Positions 20,255-31,763 of a DNA stretch of 64,000 bases are shown here, one piece after another. This stretch comes from Pantoea sp. alder81 (GTDB taxonomy: Bacteria > Pseudomonadota > Gammaproteobacteria > Enterobacterales > Enterobacteriaceae), in NCBI RefSeq assembly GCF_020179835.1, contig NZ_JAIUDA010000006.1:248001-312000 (forward strand), written 5' to 3'. Position 1 is the stretch's first letter; each line of letters begins with the position of its first letter. Both the position numbers and the translations under genes were made by a program. Below the pieces are notes generated by a model. It ran no database searches. It saw only the letters and a list, made by a program, of their open reading frames with translations, and was not told where the DNA came from.

Positions 20255-23200
20255 GTCTGATCCAGCCGCCAGAACCGCTCAATCCGCTCACGTTGCCGTT
20301 GCGTGGAGAGCGGCTGATTGAGGCGTCTGCCGGAACCGGCAAAACCTTCACCATTGGTCTGCTTTATCTGCGGCTGTTATTGGGGCTGGGCGGGCAACAT
20401 GCTTATACCCGGCCACTTTCAGTCGAAGAAATTCTGGTGGTGACCTTTACCGAGGCAGCCACCGCAGAGCTGCGCGGACGTATCCGCGCCAATATTCATG
20501 AGCTGCGGCTGGCCTGCATTCGCGGCACCAGCCGCAATCCCATGCTGAAGCAATTGCTACAGGAGATGCCGCATCCTGGTGAGGCGGCATCGCTGCTGCT
20601 GGCGGCAGAGCGACAGATGGATGAAGCGGCGATCTTTACCATCCACGGCTTCTGTCAGCGCATGCTCAATCTCAACGCCTTTGAATCAGGCATGCTATTT
20701 GAACAGCAACTGATTGAAGATGAACATCAGTTGCTGCGTCAGGCGACCGCTGATTTTTGGCGTCGTCACTGTTATCCCCTCTCGCTGGACATCGCCCGCG
20801 TGATTGTCAGCGAGTGGAGTGGACCAGAGCAGTTGCTGGCCACCCTGCGGCCGTGGCTGCAGGGTGAATCCCCCAACCTGCGTTTGCCGCCCGCTGACGA
20901 CGAAACACTGACGACGCGCCACAACGAAAACCTGGCGCGTATCAACGCGATCAAAGCCGAATGGTGCGCAGTGGGTGAAGAGGTGCTGACGCTGGTAGGT
21001 CAGTCCGACGTGGACAAACGTAGCTACAGCAGTAAAAACCTCCCGGTGTGGGTGAATAAGGTCAGTCTTTGGGCACAGAGTGAAACTCAGGATTATCAGG
21101 TTCCCGCAGAGCTGGCGCGTTTTGGTCAACAGGTGCTGGAAGAGAAAACCAAAAAAGGGAATCCTCCGCACCATGCCCTGTTTGCGGCCATTGACTCGTT
21201 CCTGGCTCAGCCGATTTCACTGCGCGATTTGGTGATTGCGCGCGCGCTGGTGGACGTTCGTGCTGCCGTGCGTAAAGAGAAACGCCAGCAGGCGCTGCTG
21301 GGTTTTGATGATCTCCTGAGCCGACTGGACGATGCCCTGCAGCAGCCTGCAGGGGAAATGCTGGCGCAGGCGATTCGTCAGCGTTTCCCGGTGGCGTTAA
21401 TCGATGAGTTCCAGGATACCGATCCGCAGCAATACCGAATTTTCCGCACGCTCTACGGCAATCAGCCTGACCATGCATTGCTGTTGATTGGCGATCCCAA
21501 GCAGGCGATCTACGCCTTTCGTGGCGCTGACATTTTTACCTATATCCGCGCGCGCAATGAAGTGAGTGCGCATTACACCCTCGATACCAACTGGCGCTCT
21601 TCGCCAGCGATGGTGGAGAGTGTCAATCAGCTGTTTAGTCGGCTCGATGCACCTTTTGTCTTTGATGCCATCCCTTTCTTGCCGGTGCACTTCGCTGAGC
21701 CGAATCAGACGTTGTCTCTCACCCTCGATCAGCAGGAGCAGGCGGCATTACGTTTCTGGCTGCTGCCGGGCGACGGGTGCAGCGTCGGCGATTATCAGCA
21801 GGCGTTAGCGCGACAGTGTGCCGCTGATATCAGCCACTGGTTACAGGCGGGTCAGCAACAGCGTGCGCTGCTGGGTAGAGCGGCCGCGCAACGCCCGGTG
21901 CAGGCATCGGATATCACGGTGCTGGTGCGTAGCCGTAACGAAGCCAATCTGATCCGTGAAGCACTTAACCAGCTTGGCATTCCCTCGGTTTATTTATCGA
22001 ACCGCGACAGCGTCTACACCACGCCAGAAGCGCGCGAGTTGCTGTGGTTATTGCAAGCGGTACTGGCACCTGAGCAGGAGCGCATGCTGCGTACGGCGCT
22101 GGCTACCTCGCTGTTTGCCTTTGATGCGGCACAGCTGGATGCTCTGGATCAGGATGCACGCGGCTGGGATGAGCTGGTAGACACCTTTGCCCGCTGGCAA
22201 TTATTGTGGCAGCAGCGAGGTGTATTACCGATGCTGCGCCAGCTGATTCAGGAACGCCAACTGGCGGAAAACCTGCTCGCCTCAGAAAATGGGGAACGCC
22301 GCCTGACCGATTTGCTGCATCTGGGTGAACTGATGCAGGAAGCGGCGGCGCAGCTCGACAGCCCGCACGCGCTGGTGCGCTATCTGGCGCAGCAGATTGC
22401 CAGCCCGGATAGTCAGTCGTCCAGCCAACAGTTGCGTCTGGAAAGCGATCGCCATTTGGTGCAAATCGTCACCATCCACAAGTCCAAAGGGCTGCAATAT
22501 CCACTGGTATGGCTGCCGTTCGCTGCCGGATTCCGCGAGGCGGATACGGCGCTGTATCACGATCGTGACAACTTTGAGGCGGTGCTGGATCTGCAGGCCG
22601 ATGACGCGAGTCTGGCGATGGCCGAGCAGGAGCGTTTAGCCGAAGATTTACGCCTGCTGTACGTGGCGCTCACTCGTTCGGTGTATCACTGCAGCGTAGG
22701 TGTGGCACCGCTGTTTCGCGGCACGCGCAAAAAAGAGGGCGAGAGCGATCTGCATAAAAGCGCTCTGGGCCATCTTCTGCAGCGCGGGGAACCGGCGACA
22801 GCGGAACAGCTGGCGGCTTTGCTCAATCAGGTCACTGTTGCGGGTACCGAAGTGATGCGCGTACAGGATCTGGATGCCGAACGCTGGCAAGCGCCTGATG
22901 CGCCTCATGACGCGCTGGCTGCCCGCACCGTGAGCCGCACGCTGGTCGAGCCCTGGCGTGTCACCAGCTACTCCGGTTTGCAGCAACACGGCAGCCAGCG
23001 GCTGCTGGATGTGATGCCGAGTTTTGACCTGGAAGCTGCGGGCGAAGAACAGCAGGAAGAGTTCGCTGAAGCCGCACTCACGCCGCACCATTTCCCGCGC
23101 GGTGCCGCGCCGGGAACGTTTCTGCATGAACTGTTCGAATCTCTCGATTTCCCTCAGCCCCCCACGGGGGCATTGCTGGAGCAACATCTGCAGCAGAATG

Positions 23201-23796
23201 GCTATCCGTTGCACTGGCAGCCGATGCTGACGGATTGGATTGCACGCGTGGTGAGCACGCCGCTCAACGATCAGGGGATACAGCTGGGTAAAGTGCAGGC
23301 CAGCGATCGACTGGTGGAGATGGGCTTCTATTTGCCGATTGACGGCTTGCTGACCGCCAATGCTCTGGATGCGCTGATCCGTCAGGATGCTTTATCGTCC
23401 GATGCGCCGCCGCTCGATTTCCGTCAGGTGCAGGGCATGCTAAAAGGCTTTATCGATTTGGTGTTCCGCTGGCAGGGCAAATATTACCTGCTGGATTATA
23501 AATCCAACTGGCTCGGTGACAGCCACGAAGCTTATACGCCAGCGGCGATGAAACAGGCGATGATCGACCACCGCTATGATCTGCAATATCAGCTCTACAC
23601 CCTGGCGCTGCATCGCTATCTGCAACATCGCCTGACAGATTATGATTACGAGCAGCACTTCGGTGGCGTGTTTTATCTGTTCCTGCGTGGCATGGATGGC
23701 ACTTCACCGGCCAACGGTGTGTTCCACACACGGCCCACTCTGGAATTTGTTTCACAACTGGATAGCCTGTTTCGCGGGCAGGGAGCCTCGGCATGA
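20251..23796 (+). CDS. recB: Exodeoxyribonuclease V beta subunit RecB
   Basis: 3'-5' SF1 helicase and sole nuclease of RecBCD; it also loads RecA. It has 1181 residues (E. coli 1180). Walker A is [12 protein letters not shown] near residue 30; the UvrD-type motifs [14 protein letters not shown] and [12 protein letters not shown] follow. The C-terminal nuclease centre is [10 protein letters not shown], with D1082 and K1084 corresponding to E. coli D1080 and K1082. Start and stop overlap ptrA and recD respectively. Confidence 0.98.
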   Translation: MSLIQPPEPLNPLTLPLRGERLIEASAGTGKTFTIGLLYLRLLLGLGGQHAYTRPLSVEEILVVTFTEAATAELRGRIRANIHELRLACIRGTSRNPMLKQLLQEMPHPGEAASLLLAAERQMDEAAIFTIHGFCQRMLNLNAFESGMLFEQQLIEDEHQLLRQATADFWRRHCYPLSLDIARVIVSEWSGPEQLLATLRPWLQGESPNLRLPPADDETLTTRHNENLARINAIKAEWCAVGEEVLTLVGQSDVDKRSYSSKNLPVWVNKVSLWAQSETQDYQVPAELARFGQQVLEEKTKKGNPPHHALFAAIDSFLAQPISLRDLVIARALVDVRAAVRKEKRQQALLGFDDLLSRLDDALQQPAGEMLAQAIRQRFPVALIDEFQDTDPQQYRIFRTLYGNQPDHALLLIGDPKQAIYAFRGADIFTYIRARNEVSAHYTLDTNWRSSPAMVESVNQLFSRLDAPFVFDAIPFLPVHFAEPNQTLSLTLDQQEQAALRFWLLPGDGCSVGDYQQALARQCAADISHWLQAGQQQRALLGRAAAQRPVQASDITVLVRSRNEANLIREALNQLGIPSVYLSNRDSVYTTPEARELLWLLQAVLAPEQERMLRTALATSLFAFDAAQLDALDQDARGWDELVDTFARWQLLWQQRGVLPMLRQLIQERQLAENLLASENGERRLTDLLHLGELMQEAAAQLDSPHALVRYLAQQIASPDSQSSSQQLRLESDRHLVQIVTIHKSKGLQYPLVWLPFAAGFREADTALYHDRDNFEAVLDLQADDASLAMAEQERLAEDLRLLYVALTRSVYHCSVGVAPLFRGTRKKEGESDLHKSALGHLLQRGEPATAEQLAALLNQVTVAGTEVMRVQDLDAERWQAPDAPHDALAARTVSRTLVEPWRVTSYSGLQQHGSQRLLDVMPSFDLEAAGEEQQEEFAEAALTPHHFPRGAAPGTFLHELFESLDFPQPPTGALLEQHLQQNGYPLHWQPMLTDWIARVVSTPLNDQGIQLGKVQASDRLVEMGFYLPIDGLLTANALDALIRQDALSSDAPPLDFRQVQGMLKGFIDLVFRWQGKYYLLDYKSNWLGDSHEAYTPAAMKQAMIDHRYDLQYQLYTLALHRYLQHRLTDYDYEQHFGGVFYLFLRGMDGTSPANGVFHTRPTLEFVSQLDSLFRGQGASA

Positions 23797-25664
23797 GTGG
23801 CATTACAGCGCTACTACAACAGGCGGTTGAGCTGCGTTTGCTGCGCTCATTGGATGTTCAGTTCGCCCTGTTGCTGGCGGATGACACGCAGCCTGCGCGC
23901 CTCCTTGCAGCTGCTTTTCTCAGCGCGGAAGCGGGTGAAGGGCACGTCTGTTTACCGCTGTCACAGCTGAGCCGTGAAGGGTTATTCAATGGCCGCTATC
24001 CTGAACTGGCGCAGGCTATCTGGCTGGCGGCGGGTGAACCGCAGGACTGGATGCACGTGATGGCTGGCTGGCCTGCTCTGATTAACAGCAACAGCAACAG
24101 CAGCGAGAAGGTAGCACCGATAGTTCTTAGCGATGGGCGTCTTTATCTGCATCGTCTCTGGCACAATGAAGGGCAGGTGGCACATTTCTTTCAGGCGCAG
24201 TCTGCAACTCAGCAATTTGCCAGTGAAACAGTGCGCGAAGTGCTGGATAACCTATTTGGTACTGAACCGGATAACTGGCAAAAAATCGCGGCGGCGGTGG
24301 CGCTAACGCAGAAAACAGCAGTCATTTCCGGCGGTCCAGGCACCGGGAAAACCACCACGGTGGCAAAACTATTGGCGGCCTTGATTCGCCTGAGTCATGG
24401 CACGCTGCGCATTCAGCTGGCAGCACCGACCGGCAAAGCGGCGGCGCGTTTAACCGAATCGCTCGGCAAGGCGCTACAAAAACTGCCGGTCAGCGACACT
24501 GAACGCCAGCGTTTCCCGGCGGAGGCCACCACGCTGCACCGTTTGCTCGGTGCACAGCCAGAAACCCAGCGCCTGCGCTACCACGCCGGTAACTTACTGC
24601 ACCTGGATGTGCTGGTGGTGGATGAAGCCTCAATGGTCGATCTCGGCATGATGGCCAACCTGATCGCCGCATTGCCGCCTCAGGCGCGCGTGATTTTTCT
24701 CGGTGACCGCGATCAACTGGCCTCAGTAGAAGCCGGTGCGGTACTGGGCGATATTTGTCGCTGCGCAGAAGCGGGATACAGCGTCGCGCGTGCAGCACAG
24801 TTGAGTGCATTAACCGGTTGCCAGGTTAAAGGCCATGATGATGCCAGCGCGCCTGCCGTGCGCGATGCCATTTGCTTACTGCGCAAGAGTTACCGCTTCG
24901 ATGCAAACTCGGGCATCGGCAAGCTGGCGGCTGCGGTCAATGCAGGCGAGCCAAAGGCAGTCGAGGCGGCATTTAACGCGGGCTTTAGTGATATTTCTCG
25001 CCAGCCACTCAATGATGGCGAGGCGTATCAGGCAATGCTGACTGAGATCGCAGAAGGCTATCGTCCGTTTCTACGGCTGGTGAACCAGCGTGCACAGCCT
25101 GCAGAGATCCTTGCTGCCTTTGGGCGTTATCAGTTGCTGTGTGCATTGCGCGAAGGGCCGTTCGGCGTGCAGGGATTAAATCAGCGTATTGAGCAAAAAC
25201 TGATGCAGCTGCAGCTGATACGTCGTCCGCAGGGCGGCAGCCGCTGGTATCAGGGCCGCCCGGTGATGGTGACACGCAATGACAGCGCGCTCGGGCTATT
25301 TAACGGCGATATCGGCATTACTTTGTTTGATGACGAAGGGCTGCTGAAAGTTTTCTTCCCGTTGCCAGATGGCAGCATCAAAGCCGTACAGCCGAGCCGG
25401 CTACCGGCGCATGATACGGCATGGGCGATGACGGTGCATAAATCGCAGGGATCGGAGTTCGATCATACGGCGCTGGTGATGCCGGCACAGTTTTTACCGG
25501 TGCTTACCCGCGAACTGATTTACACCGCCATTACGCGAGCGCGAAAACAATTAACCCTGTACAGCGATGAAGGCGTTTTTCGCCGTGCGGTGCAATTACG
25601 CACGCAGCGCCGCAGTGGATTGCTGGATCGGTTGGGCGGGGAAGTCATTCTGAGCGAGAGTTGA
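23793..25664 (+). CDS. recD: Exodeoxyribonuclease V alpha subunit RecD
   Basis: 5'-3' SF1B helicase of RecBCD. It has 623 residues, slightly longer than E. coli's 608. Walker A is [17 protein letters not shown] near residue 180; Walker B is [15 protein letters not shown]; the C terminus has the UvrD-like [14 protein letters not shown] and [12 protein letters not shown] motifs. A serine/asparagine-rich stretch near residue 95 and a longer linker near residue 335 probably account for part of the extra length. Its stop codon lies inside a perfect inverted repeat. Confidence 0.97.
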   Translation: MSGITALLQQAVELRLLRSLDVQFALLLADDTQPARLLAAAFLSAEAGEGHVCLPLSQLSREGLFNGRYPELAQAIWLAAGEPQDWMHVMAGWPALINSNSNSSEKVAPIVLSDGRLYLHRLWHNEGQVAHFFQAQSATQQFASETVREVLDNLFGTEPDNWQKIAAAVALTQKTAVISGGPGTGKTTTVAKLLAALIRLSHGTLRIQLAAPTGKAAARLTESLGKALQKLPVSDTERQRFPAEATTLHRLLGAQPETQRLRYHAGNLLHLDVLVVDEASMVDLGMMANLIAALPPQARVIFLGDRDQLASVEAGAVLGDICRCAEAGYSVARAAQLSALTGCQVKGHDDASAPAVRDAICLLRKSYRFDANSGIGKLAAAVNAGEPKAVEAAFNAGFSDISRQPLNDGEAYQAMLTEIAEGYRPFLRLVNQRAQPAEILAAFGRYQLLCALREGPFGVQGLNQRIEQKLMQLQLIRRPQGGSRWYQGRPVMVTRNDSALGLFNGDIGITLFDDEGLLKVFFPLPDGSIKAVQPSRLPAHDTAWAMTVHKSQGSEFDHTALVMPAQFLPVLTRELIYTAITRARKQLTLYSDEGVFRRAVQLRTQRRSGLLDRLGGEVILSES

Positions 25665-25687
25665 GGTCGGTAAAGAAACCGACCTCA
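25662..25687. repeat. Perfect 10-bp inverted repeat overlapping the recD stop
   Basis: TGAGGTCGGT and ACCGACCTCA flank a 6-nt loop; the recD stop codon is the first three bases. No T tract follows, so it may be a processing or Rho-related hairpin rather than an intrinsic terminator. Confidence 0.6.
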
Positions 25688-25708
25688 GGTCAATGCAGAT
25701 GTTTTATT

Positions 25709-25734
25709 GGATGCGCGTGGATGCGCATCCTAAC
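25709..25734. repeat. REP-like palindrome between recD and argA
   Basis: Arms GGATGCGC and GCGCATCC around GTGGAT, followed by TAAC, resemble the GTGCGCAT/ATGCGCAC REP type seen elsewhere in the window but with altered stem and head. Confidence 0.5.
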
Positions 25735-25819
25735 AACGTTATCAGTCAAATACGTTGGGCAATTCCAGGCCATTTAGCGCGGCCTGACATTCGCTGCTCT
25801 TCTGCCGCATTCACCGCCG

Positions 25820-27148
25820 TTAGCGCAAATCCGCCATCAGCACTTTAGAACGGCGCTGATAGTTATACATCTGCTTCTTACTCTCCGGCAGTGACTCAAT
25901 ATCCACCGGCGTAAAGCCACGTTCCTGGAACCAGTGAATGCTGCGGGTGGTCAGTACGAACAGCTTCTTCAGCCCCATTTGGCGTGCCTGCAGCGCCACG
26001 CGCTCCAGCAGCAACTCGCCGCGTGAGGAACTGCGGTAGTCAGGATGCACCGCCACGCAGGCCATTTCCCCAATCTGCTCATCCGGGAAAGGATAGAGGG
26101 CTGCACAGGCGATGGTCAGGCTATCACGCTGAATAATGGTGAATTTGTCGATCTCCATTTCCAGCTGCTCACGTGAACGACGCACCAGAATGCCTTGCTG
26201 CTCCAGCGGGCGAATCAGTTCGAGAATGCCGCCAATATCGTTGATGGTGGCGCGACGAATCTGCTCAGCGGACTCCATCACGATCTGGGTACCAATACCG
26301 TCACGCGAGAACAGCTCCTGAATCAGCGCGCCATCTTCCTGATAGCTAATCAGGTGGCTACGACGCACGCCGCTGCGGCAGGCTTTCACCGCACCACGCA
26401 GGAAACGCACGGTGCCCGACAGGAAATCGCCGTCGTTTTCCATCTCATCGATACGCGTCTGCGCTTCGTTGGGGAACAGCTCAGAGATAATGGTGCCTTC
26501 GCGGTTGGTGACACCTTGTTCGGAGCAGAAGCCAATCATTTTCTCGGCTTTCAGCTTGATCGCCAACTGCGTGGCCACTTCTTCTGACGTCAGGTTAAAA
26601 CTTTCACCGGTCACTGACACCGCGACCGGGCCGAGCAGCACAATGGCATCATTATCCAGCTGACGATGGATCGCTTCTTCATCTATGCGACGAATACGGC
26701 CGCTGTGGCAGTAGTCCACACCATCGTCGACGCCCAGCGGTTGGGCAATAATAAAGTTGCCGCTCACCACGTTGATGTGCGCGCCCTGCAGCGGGGTGTT
26801 ATTCAGGCTCATCGACAGACGTGCGGTGATATCCAGCTGCAAACGGCCGGCGGCCTGCTTCACCAGTTCCAGTGATTGGGCATCGGTAACGCGCGTATGT
26901 TTATGGTAAATCGGTTCCAGCTGTTGCTGGGCCATGCTGGCATCGATCTGCGGACGGGCGCCGTAAACAACCACCAGGCGAATGCCAAGACTATGCAACA
27001 ATCCGATGTCATTAACGATGCTGGAGAAGTTCTCATGCTCGATGGCTTCACCGCCCAGCATGATGACAAAGGTCTTGTCACGGTGGGCATTTATATAGGG
27101 AACGGTATGGCGAAAACCCTGAACCAGTTCAGTACTACGTTCCTTCAC
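25820..27148 (-). CDS. argA: Amino-acid N-acetyltransferase (N-acetylglutamate synthase) ArgA
   Basis: First step of arginine synthesis: glutamate plus acetyl-CoA to N-acetylglutamate, feedback-inhibited by arginine. It has 442 residues (E. coli 443). An amino-acid-kinase-like N domain ([15 protein letters not shown], residues 1 to about 280) precedes a GNAT acetyltransferase domain ([35 protein letters not shown]). Start is GTG at 27148 with GAGGG upstream; E. coli also uses GTG. Two ARG boxes lie just upstream, so repression by ArgR is expected. Confidence 0.97.
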   Translation of the reverse strand: MKERSTELVQGFRHTVPYINAHRDKTFVIMLGGEAIEHENFSSIVNDIGLLHSLGIRLVVVYGARPQIDASMAQQQLEPIYHKHTRVTDAQSLELVKQAAGRLQLDITARLSMSLNNTPLQGAHINVVSGNFIIAQPLGVDDGVDYCHSGRIRRIDEEAIHRQLDNDAIVLLGPVAVSVTGESFNLTSEEVATQLAIKLKAEKMIGFCSEQGVTNREGTIISELFPNEAQTRIDEMENDGDFLSGTVRFLRGAVKACRSGVRRSHLISYQEDGALIQELFSRDGIGTQIVMESAEQIRRATINDIGGILELIRPLEQQGILVRRSREQLEMEIDKFTIIQRDSLTIACAALYPFPDEQIGEMACVAVHPDYRSSSRGELLLERVALQARQMGLKKLFVLTTRSIHWFQERGFTPVDIESLPESKKQMYNYQRRSKVLMADLR

Positions 27149-27159
27149 GGCAAACCCTC

Positions 27160-27198
27160 TGTGAATGTTTATTCGTAATTTGTGTATTTTTATGCTCT
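27160..27198 (-). promoter_or_regulatory. Tandem ARG boxes (ArgR operator) of argA
   Basis: Two 18-bp elements, 27160-27177 (TGTGAATGTTTATTCGTA) and 27181-27198 (TGTGTATTTTTATGCTCT), are separated by 3 bp. The first fits the TGAAT-N4-ATTC core closely; the second fits less well. Paired boxes 3 bp apart are the standard ArgR operator layout. They start 12 bp upstream of the argA start codon. Confidence 0.8.
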
Positions 27199-27380
27199 TT
27201 TGGCCGCTATTGCAAGCGCCGGGCCTGACGTTACTTTACGATTTTCCTGATGCAACCCTCGCTAACAGCCTGCATTATCTGGTTTTTCTGGCAAAACACG
27301 ATACGGCTTGCTAAGCAAAGTTTTCGCCTTCCACTCGTCGATTGACGATATTTTAGACATTACACAGCAGTTGGAGCGGC

Positions 27381-28616
27381 ATGTCCGAAGCTTTTACACG
27401 ACGACGATTATTACAGGGTGCGGGTGCGTTAGTCCTCCTGAGCGTAACGCGAACCGGACTGGCAGCCAGCCAGCATATTGTGGCGGTGCGCATCTGGCCC
27501 TCATCGACTTACTCCCGCGTAACGCTGGAGTCGAATGTTCCCCTCAAATATAAACAGTTCGCCCTGAGCAACCCCGACCGCCTGGTGATCGATATTGAGA
27601 ACCTGCATATCAATCCGGTCCTGAAAGGGGTGGATAAGCAGGTACGCGTTGACGATCCCTTTATTAAAACTGCGCGTGTTGGCCAGTTTGATGCCAATAC
27701 GGTGCGCGTGGTACTGGAACTGAAGCGCAACGTCGCGCCGAAGATCTTCACACTGGCACCCGTGGCGGGCATCAAACATCGCTTAGTGGTCGATCTCTAT
27801 CCGAGCCAGCCCTCGCGGGAAGAGGATCCGCTACTGGCGTTACTGAACGATTACAACCAGGGCGACCTGGAGCGCGATCAACCGGCGCAAGCCCCTTTAC
27901 CGGGCAAAGCGGGGCGCGATCGCCCGATTATCATCATGATCGATCCTGGTCACGGCGGCGAAGATCCCGGTGCACACGGTAAATATAAGACGCGAGAGAA
28001 GGACATCGTGTTGAAGATTGGCCGCTACCTGAAGGCGCTGATCGACAAAGAGCGCAACATGAAAGCCTATATGACGCGCAACGAGGATGTGTTTATCCCG
28101 CTGCGCGTGCGGGTGGCAAAAGCGCGTAAGCAGCGTGCCGATCTGTTTGTCTCGATTCACGCCGATGCCTTTACCAGCCGTGCGGCGCGCGGTTCGTCGG
28201 TGTTTGCGCTCTCGACCAGCGGCGCAACCTCAACCGCAGCTCGCTTCCTGGCGCAGACTCAGAACGAATCGGATTTGATTGGAGGCGTCAGCATGAGTGG
28301 CGACCGCTATCTGGATCACACCATGTTCGACATGGTGCAGCGGCAGACCATCAGCGACAGCCTGAAATTTGGCAAAGAAGTGTTATCGCGCATGGGCCAC
28401 ATCAATCACCTGCATAAACGTACGGTGGACCAGGCGGGTTTTGCGGTGCTAAAAGCCCCGGATATTCCATCGATTCTGGTGGAAACGGCGTTTATCAGTA
28501 ATGTGGAGGAGGAGCGTAAGCTGCGCACGCCGCGTTATCAGCATCAGGTGGCTGAGGCGATTCTGCATGGGATTAAAGCGTATTTCGATAAAGGTGCGGT
28601 GCTGGCGCGTCGCTAA
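27381..28616 (+). CDS. amiC: N-acetylmuramoyl-L-alanine amidase AmiC
   Basis: Periplasmic zinc amidase that splits septal peptidoglycan during daughter-cell separation, activated by NlpD. It has 411 residues (E. coli 417). The N terminus carries a twin-arginine signal ([17 protein letters not shown]), followed by a septum-targeting AMIN domain (about 35-150) and an Amidase_3 domain with [14 protein letters not shown] and SIHADAFTS zinc motifs and VETAFISN near the end. Divergent from argA. Confidence 0.96.
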   Translation: MSEAFTRRRLLQGAGALVLLSVTRTGLAASQHIVAVRIWPSSTYSRVTLESNVPLKYKQFALSNPDRLVIDIENLHINPVLKGVDKQVRVDDPFIKTARVGQFDANTVRVVLELKRNVAPKIFTLAPVAGIKHRLVVDLYPSQPSREEDPLLALLNDYNQGDLERDQPAQAPLPGKAGRDRPIIIMIDPGHGGEDPGAHGKYKTREKDIVLKIGRYLKALIDKERNMKAYMTRNEDVFIPLRVRVAKARKQRADLFVSIHADAFTSRAARGSSVFALSTSGATSTAARFLAQTQNESDLIGGVSMSGDRYLDHTMFDMVQRQTISDSLKFGKEVLSRMGHINHLHKRTVDQAGFAVLKAPDIPSILVETAFISNVEEERKLRTPRYQHQVAEAILHGIKAYFDKGAVLARR

Positions 28617-28623
28617 GAGGAGG

Positions 28624-28648
28624 GCGGCCACAGTGCCGCTTTATTTTA
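28624..28648 (+). terminator. Possible terminator after amiC
   Basis: Short stem GCGGC / GCCGC with 6-nt loop, then TTTATTTT. Weak stem but well placed 8 bp after the amiC stop. Confidence 0.5.
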
Positions 28649-28662
28649 CTGGAGGCAAAAAA

Positions 28663-28686
28663 CAAAAAAACACCCGTTAAGGTGCT
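28663..28686 (-). terminator. Terminator of the tRNA-Met operon
   Basis: On the minus strand a CACC / GGTG stem with a 6-nt loop is followed by seven T residues. It lies 11 bp past the 3' end of the last tRNA gene. Confidence 0.65.
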
Positions 28687-28696
28687 TATCTGTAAT

Positions 28697-28773
<77 letters not shown>

Positions 28774-28824
28774 TCCGTCTGCCGCATTAAGCGACTTTTC
28801 ACATTGTATTCTTCTTAAGACAAT

Positions 28825-28901
<77 letters not shown>

Positions 28902-28953
28902 TCCGTCTGACGCGTTACACGACTTTCAAATTGTCTCTTCACTTAAGAAGAAT

Positions 28954-29030
<77 letters not shown>

Positions 29031-29043
29031 TCCGTGGATGCGC

Positions 29044-29071
29044 ACTATACTCTGGACGCGCTGCGATGCAA
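29044..29071 (-). promoter_or_regulatory. Sigma-70 promoter of the initiator tRNA operon
   Basis: TTGCAT and TATAGT are separated by 16 bp on the minus strand, followed by a GCGC discriminator. GC-rich discriminators of this kind are typical of stable-RNA promoters repressed by ppGpp. Confidence 0.8.
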
Positions 29072-29234
29072 CCCCTTTTTGTGTTAAAGCCTTAAATTTA
29101 CAGCCAGTTGGTGAATAATAGTGCCATTGGGCGATTAATTGTACAGATGTGAGCGCGGTAGCCCGAGGCGGATTTCATTCTCTCTGCCCCTTTGCTATCG
29201 TCGCGGTGCAAACAACCGAGAAAAAGAGAAAGTG

Positions 29235-30383
29235 ATGAAAGGATATTGGGCGAAGTATGCACTTACTGGCGCGTTTCTCGCGCTGTTAGCGGGTTGTAGT
29301 TCGAAACCGACTGACCGAGGTCAGCAATATATAGATGGCAAGCTTGAGCAACCGCTCGGGCTGGTCAATGAACCGAATGCTAAAGGGCGTCCCGTTAACG
29401 GCCGCGATTTTGGCGTGCAGGTGCAACAGATTCAGGGTGCTTCATCCGGATTGTATAGCCGCAACACCGGGACTTACAGCGCCATCCAGAACTGGCTACT
29501 CTCCGGTGCCGATACTCGTCAGCTGAGTCAGTTCGGCCTTAACGCTTATCAGATGGAAGGCACCGATAATTACGGTAACGTGCAGTTTACCGGCTATTAC
29601 ACACCCGTGGTGGAAGCTCGCTATACCCGCCAGGGCGAGTTCCAGTATCCGATTTACCGCATGCCGCCGCGCACGCGCGGTCAGAAACTGCCGAGCCGTG
29701 CTTCTATATATAGTGGCGGACTCGACGATCGTTACGTGATTGCCTGGAGCAACTCGTTGATCGACAACTTTATGATGGACGTGCAGGGCAGCGGCTACGT
29801 TGATTTCGGTGACGGCCGCCCGATGCGCTTCTTTGGTTACGGCGGCAAGAATGGCTGGGCCTACCACAGTATTGGTAAAGAACTGATCGATCGTGGCGAA
29901 GTGAAGCGCGAAGATATGTCGATGCAGGCGATCCGTCAGTGGGCGCAGGAGCATTCGCCGGAGCAGGTACGTAATGTACTGGAGACCAACCAATCCTTCG
30001 TGTTCTTTAAGCCGGAAGAGTATGTGCCGGTGCGCGGTGCCAGCGCGGTGCCTTTGATTGCCAAGGCGTCTGTCGCATCCGATCGTTCATTGATTCCCGC
30101 AGGCACGGCGCTGTTAGCCGAAGTGCCACAGTTGAACGAGAAGGGCAAATTTAACGGCAAGTATGAGATGCGCCTGATGGTAGCGCTGGATGTTGGCGGC
30201 GCGATTAAAGGCCAGCACTTCGACATCTATCAAGGTGTGGGGCCCGATGCCGCGCACCTGGCCGGATTCTATAACCACTATGGCCGTGTTTGGGTGCTGA
30301 AAGCCGCGCCGGGTGCTGGGCAGCCGCTGTTCAGTAATCCGCAAAATGGCAATAATGGTTCACTGATTATCGGGGCGAATTGA
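29235..30383 (+). CDS. mltA: Membrane-bound lytic murein transglycosylase A
   Basis: Outer-membrane lipoprotein that cleaves glycan strands to 1,6-anhydro-muropeptides. It has 382 residues (E. coli 365). The lipoprotein signal ends LLAGC, followed by SSKPTDRGQQY as in E. coli. Family blocks include YGNVQFTGYYTPV, MQGTGY-like VQGSGYVDFGDG, SVASDRSLIPAGT and the catalytic-Asp region MVALDVGGAIKGQHFDIYQG. ATG 29235 is chosen because it begins the signal peptide; the upstream open frame has no family match. The C-terminal tail (about 15 residues rich in Asn and Gly) is longer than usual. Confidence 0.95.
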   Translation: MKGYWAKYALTGAFLALLAGCSSKPTDRGQQYIDGKLEQPLGLVNEPNAKGRPVNGRDFGVQVQQIQGASSGLYSRNTGTYSAIQNWLLSGADTRQLSQFGLNAYQMEGTDNYGNVQFTGYYTPVVEARYTRQGEFQYPIYRMPPRTRGQKLPSRASIYSGGLDDRYVIAWSNSLIDNFMMDVQGSGYVDFGDGRPMRFFGYGGKNGWAYHSIGKELIDRGEVKREDMSMQAIRQWAQEHSPEQVRNVLETNQSFVFFKPEEYVPVRGASAVPLIAKASVASDRSLIPAGTALLAEVPQLNEKGKFNGKYEMRLMVALDVGGAIKGQHFDIYQGVGPDAAHLAGFYNHYGRVWVLKAAPGAGQPLFSNPQNGNNGSLIIGAN

Positions 30384-30474
30384 TATTCTTCCCTGCGGTA
30401 AATCAGCCGGATGATTCAGCTGATTTGCCATGGGTCGCCAGTCATCGCGATCCAATACGTCCATCACTGTTTCT

Positions 30475-30498
30475 GTAGGGTGCGCATTTATGCGCACC
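30475..30498 (+). repeat. REP element in the tcdA 5' region
   Basis: GTAG head with arms GGTGCGCAT and ATGCGCACC, identical to the copy at 3476-3499. It ends 17 bp before the tcdA start and 6 bp before its ribosome-binding site, so it may affect tcdA translation or mRNA stability. Confidence 0.8.
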
Positions 30499-30515
30499 GC
30501 ATCAAAAGGTTTGAT

Positions 30516-31322
30516 ATGAAAGTAGTCAGCGATGCCTGGCGGCAACGTTTTGGCGGTACGGCACGTCTGTATGGGGAAGAGGCACTGCAACGTTTTGCCG
30601 ACGCCCATTTTTGTGTGATTGGTATTGGCGGCGTCGGTTCGTGGTCCGCTGAAGCGTTAGCGCGCACCGGGATTGGCAAAATCACGCTGATCGATATGGA
30701 CGACGTCTGTATTACCAATACCAATCGCCAGATCCATGCCCTGCAAGGCAAAGTGGGACAGGCGAAAACCGAGGTGATGGCGGAGCGTATTCGCGCTATC
30801 AATCCGGAGTGCGAAGTGATCTGCATTGATGATTTCATCACGCCGGATAACACCGCTGAAATGCTGTCAGCCGGTTTTGATTACGTGATTGATGCGATTG
30901 ACAGTGTGCGTCCTAAAGCGTCGCTGATTGCGTGGTGTCGTCGTAACAAGATCCCGCTGATCACCACCGGCGGCGCGGGCGGGCAAATCGATCCGACGCA
31001 GATTCAGGTCAGCGATTTAGCCAAAACTATTCAGGATCCGCTGGCGGCAAAACTGCGTGAGCGCCTGAAGAGTGATTTTGGTGTCATCAAGAACAGCAAA
31101 GGCAAGTTAGGGATTGATTGCGTGTTTTCCACCGAGGCGCTGGTGTATCCGCAGCTGGATGGCAGTGTTTGTACGTCCAAAAGCACCGCTGAAGGCCCGA
31201 AACGTATGGATTGTGCGGCGGGCTTCGGGGCGGCCACCATGGTGACCGCCACCTTTGGTTTTATCGCGGTGTCGCATGCATTGAAGAAATTCCTCGCACG
31301 CGCGGCGCGTCAGGCTGCTTGA
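30516..31322 (+). CDS. tcdA: tRNA threonylcarbamoyladenosine dehydratase TcdA (CsdL)
   Basis: E1-like enzyme that dehydrates t6A37 to cyclic ct6A in ANN-reading tRNAs, helped by CsdA and CsdE. It has 268 residues, as in E. coli. The ATP-binding Rossmann loop is IGIGGVGSW (about 35-43), with the nucleotide-contact motif TNTNRQIHA and [13 protein letters not shown] further on. ATG 30516 has AAAGGT five bases upstream; earlier in-frame starts run through the REP. The last 13 bases overlap csdE, which is read from the other strand. Confidence 0.95.
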   Translation: MKVVSDAWRQRFGGTARLYGEEALQRFADAHFCVIGIGGVGSWSAEALARTGIGKITLIDMDDVCITNTNRQIHALQGKVGQAKTEVMAERIRAINPECEVICIDDFITPDNTAEMLSAGFDYVIDAIDSVRPKASLIAWCRRNKIPLITTGGAGGQIDPTQIQVSDLAKTIQDPLAAKLRERLKSDFGVIKNSKGKLGIDCVFSTEALVYPQLDGSVCTSKSTAEGPKRMDCAAGFGAATMVTATFGFIAVSHALKKFLARAARQAA

Positions 31323-31759
31323 TGCGCCTGTGCCGCACGTTGCACTGCATCTGCCAACGCTTTTAAGCCACTGCTGCGTGAGGCGCTAAGCTGCGCACGC
31401 AGGCCTAAGGTATCAAACAACGCCAGCGGATCTTGTGCTAACAGATCGGCTGGCGTTTTGCTTTCCACCGCCGTCAGCAGCACTGCCAGCAAACCGCGCA
31501 CGATGCGGCCTTCGCTGTCACCGTAAAAGTGCAGCGTGCCATTTGGCAGCAGCTGGCTGCTCAGCCAGACACGATTCTCGCAACCGCTCAGCTCGATCTC
31601 TGCCGTCTTCACCTCATCTTCCAGAGCAGGCAGCTGGCGGCTGAGTTGGATCAGCTGGCGATAACGATCCTCCCACTGATGAAAATGAGTAAATTTTTCG
31701 GTCAGGCTGGCTTCAGTAATCACATCGCCAAACGGATGCGGGCCGATCAGGGTGGTCAT
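31310..31759 (-). CDS. csdE: Sulfur acceptor protein CsdE
   Basis: SufE-family sulfur acceptor that takes persulfide from the desulfurase CsdA and supports TcdA. The acceptor cysteine is C60 in [12 protein letters not shown] 31759 gives 149 residues and places the cysteine within one residue of E. coli Cys61; a GTG at 31771 overlapping the csdA stop would add four residues and cannot be excluded. Family blocks [18 protein letters not shown] and [13 protein letters not shown] are intact. Confidence 0.92.
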   Translation of the reverse strand: MTTLIGPHPFGDVITEASLTEKFTHFHQWEDRYRQLIQLSRQLPALEDEVKTAEIELSGCENRVWLSSQLLPNGTLHFYGDSEGRIVRGLLAVLLTAVESKTPADLLAQDPLALFDTLGLRAQLSASRSSGLKALADAVQRAAQAHQAA

Positions 31760-31763
31760 AGGG

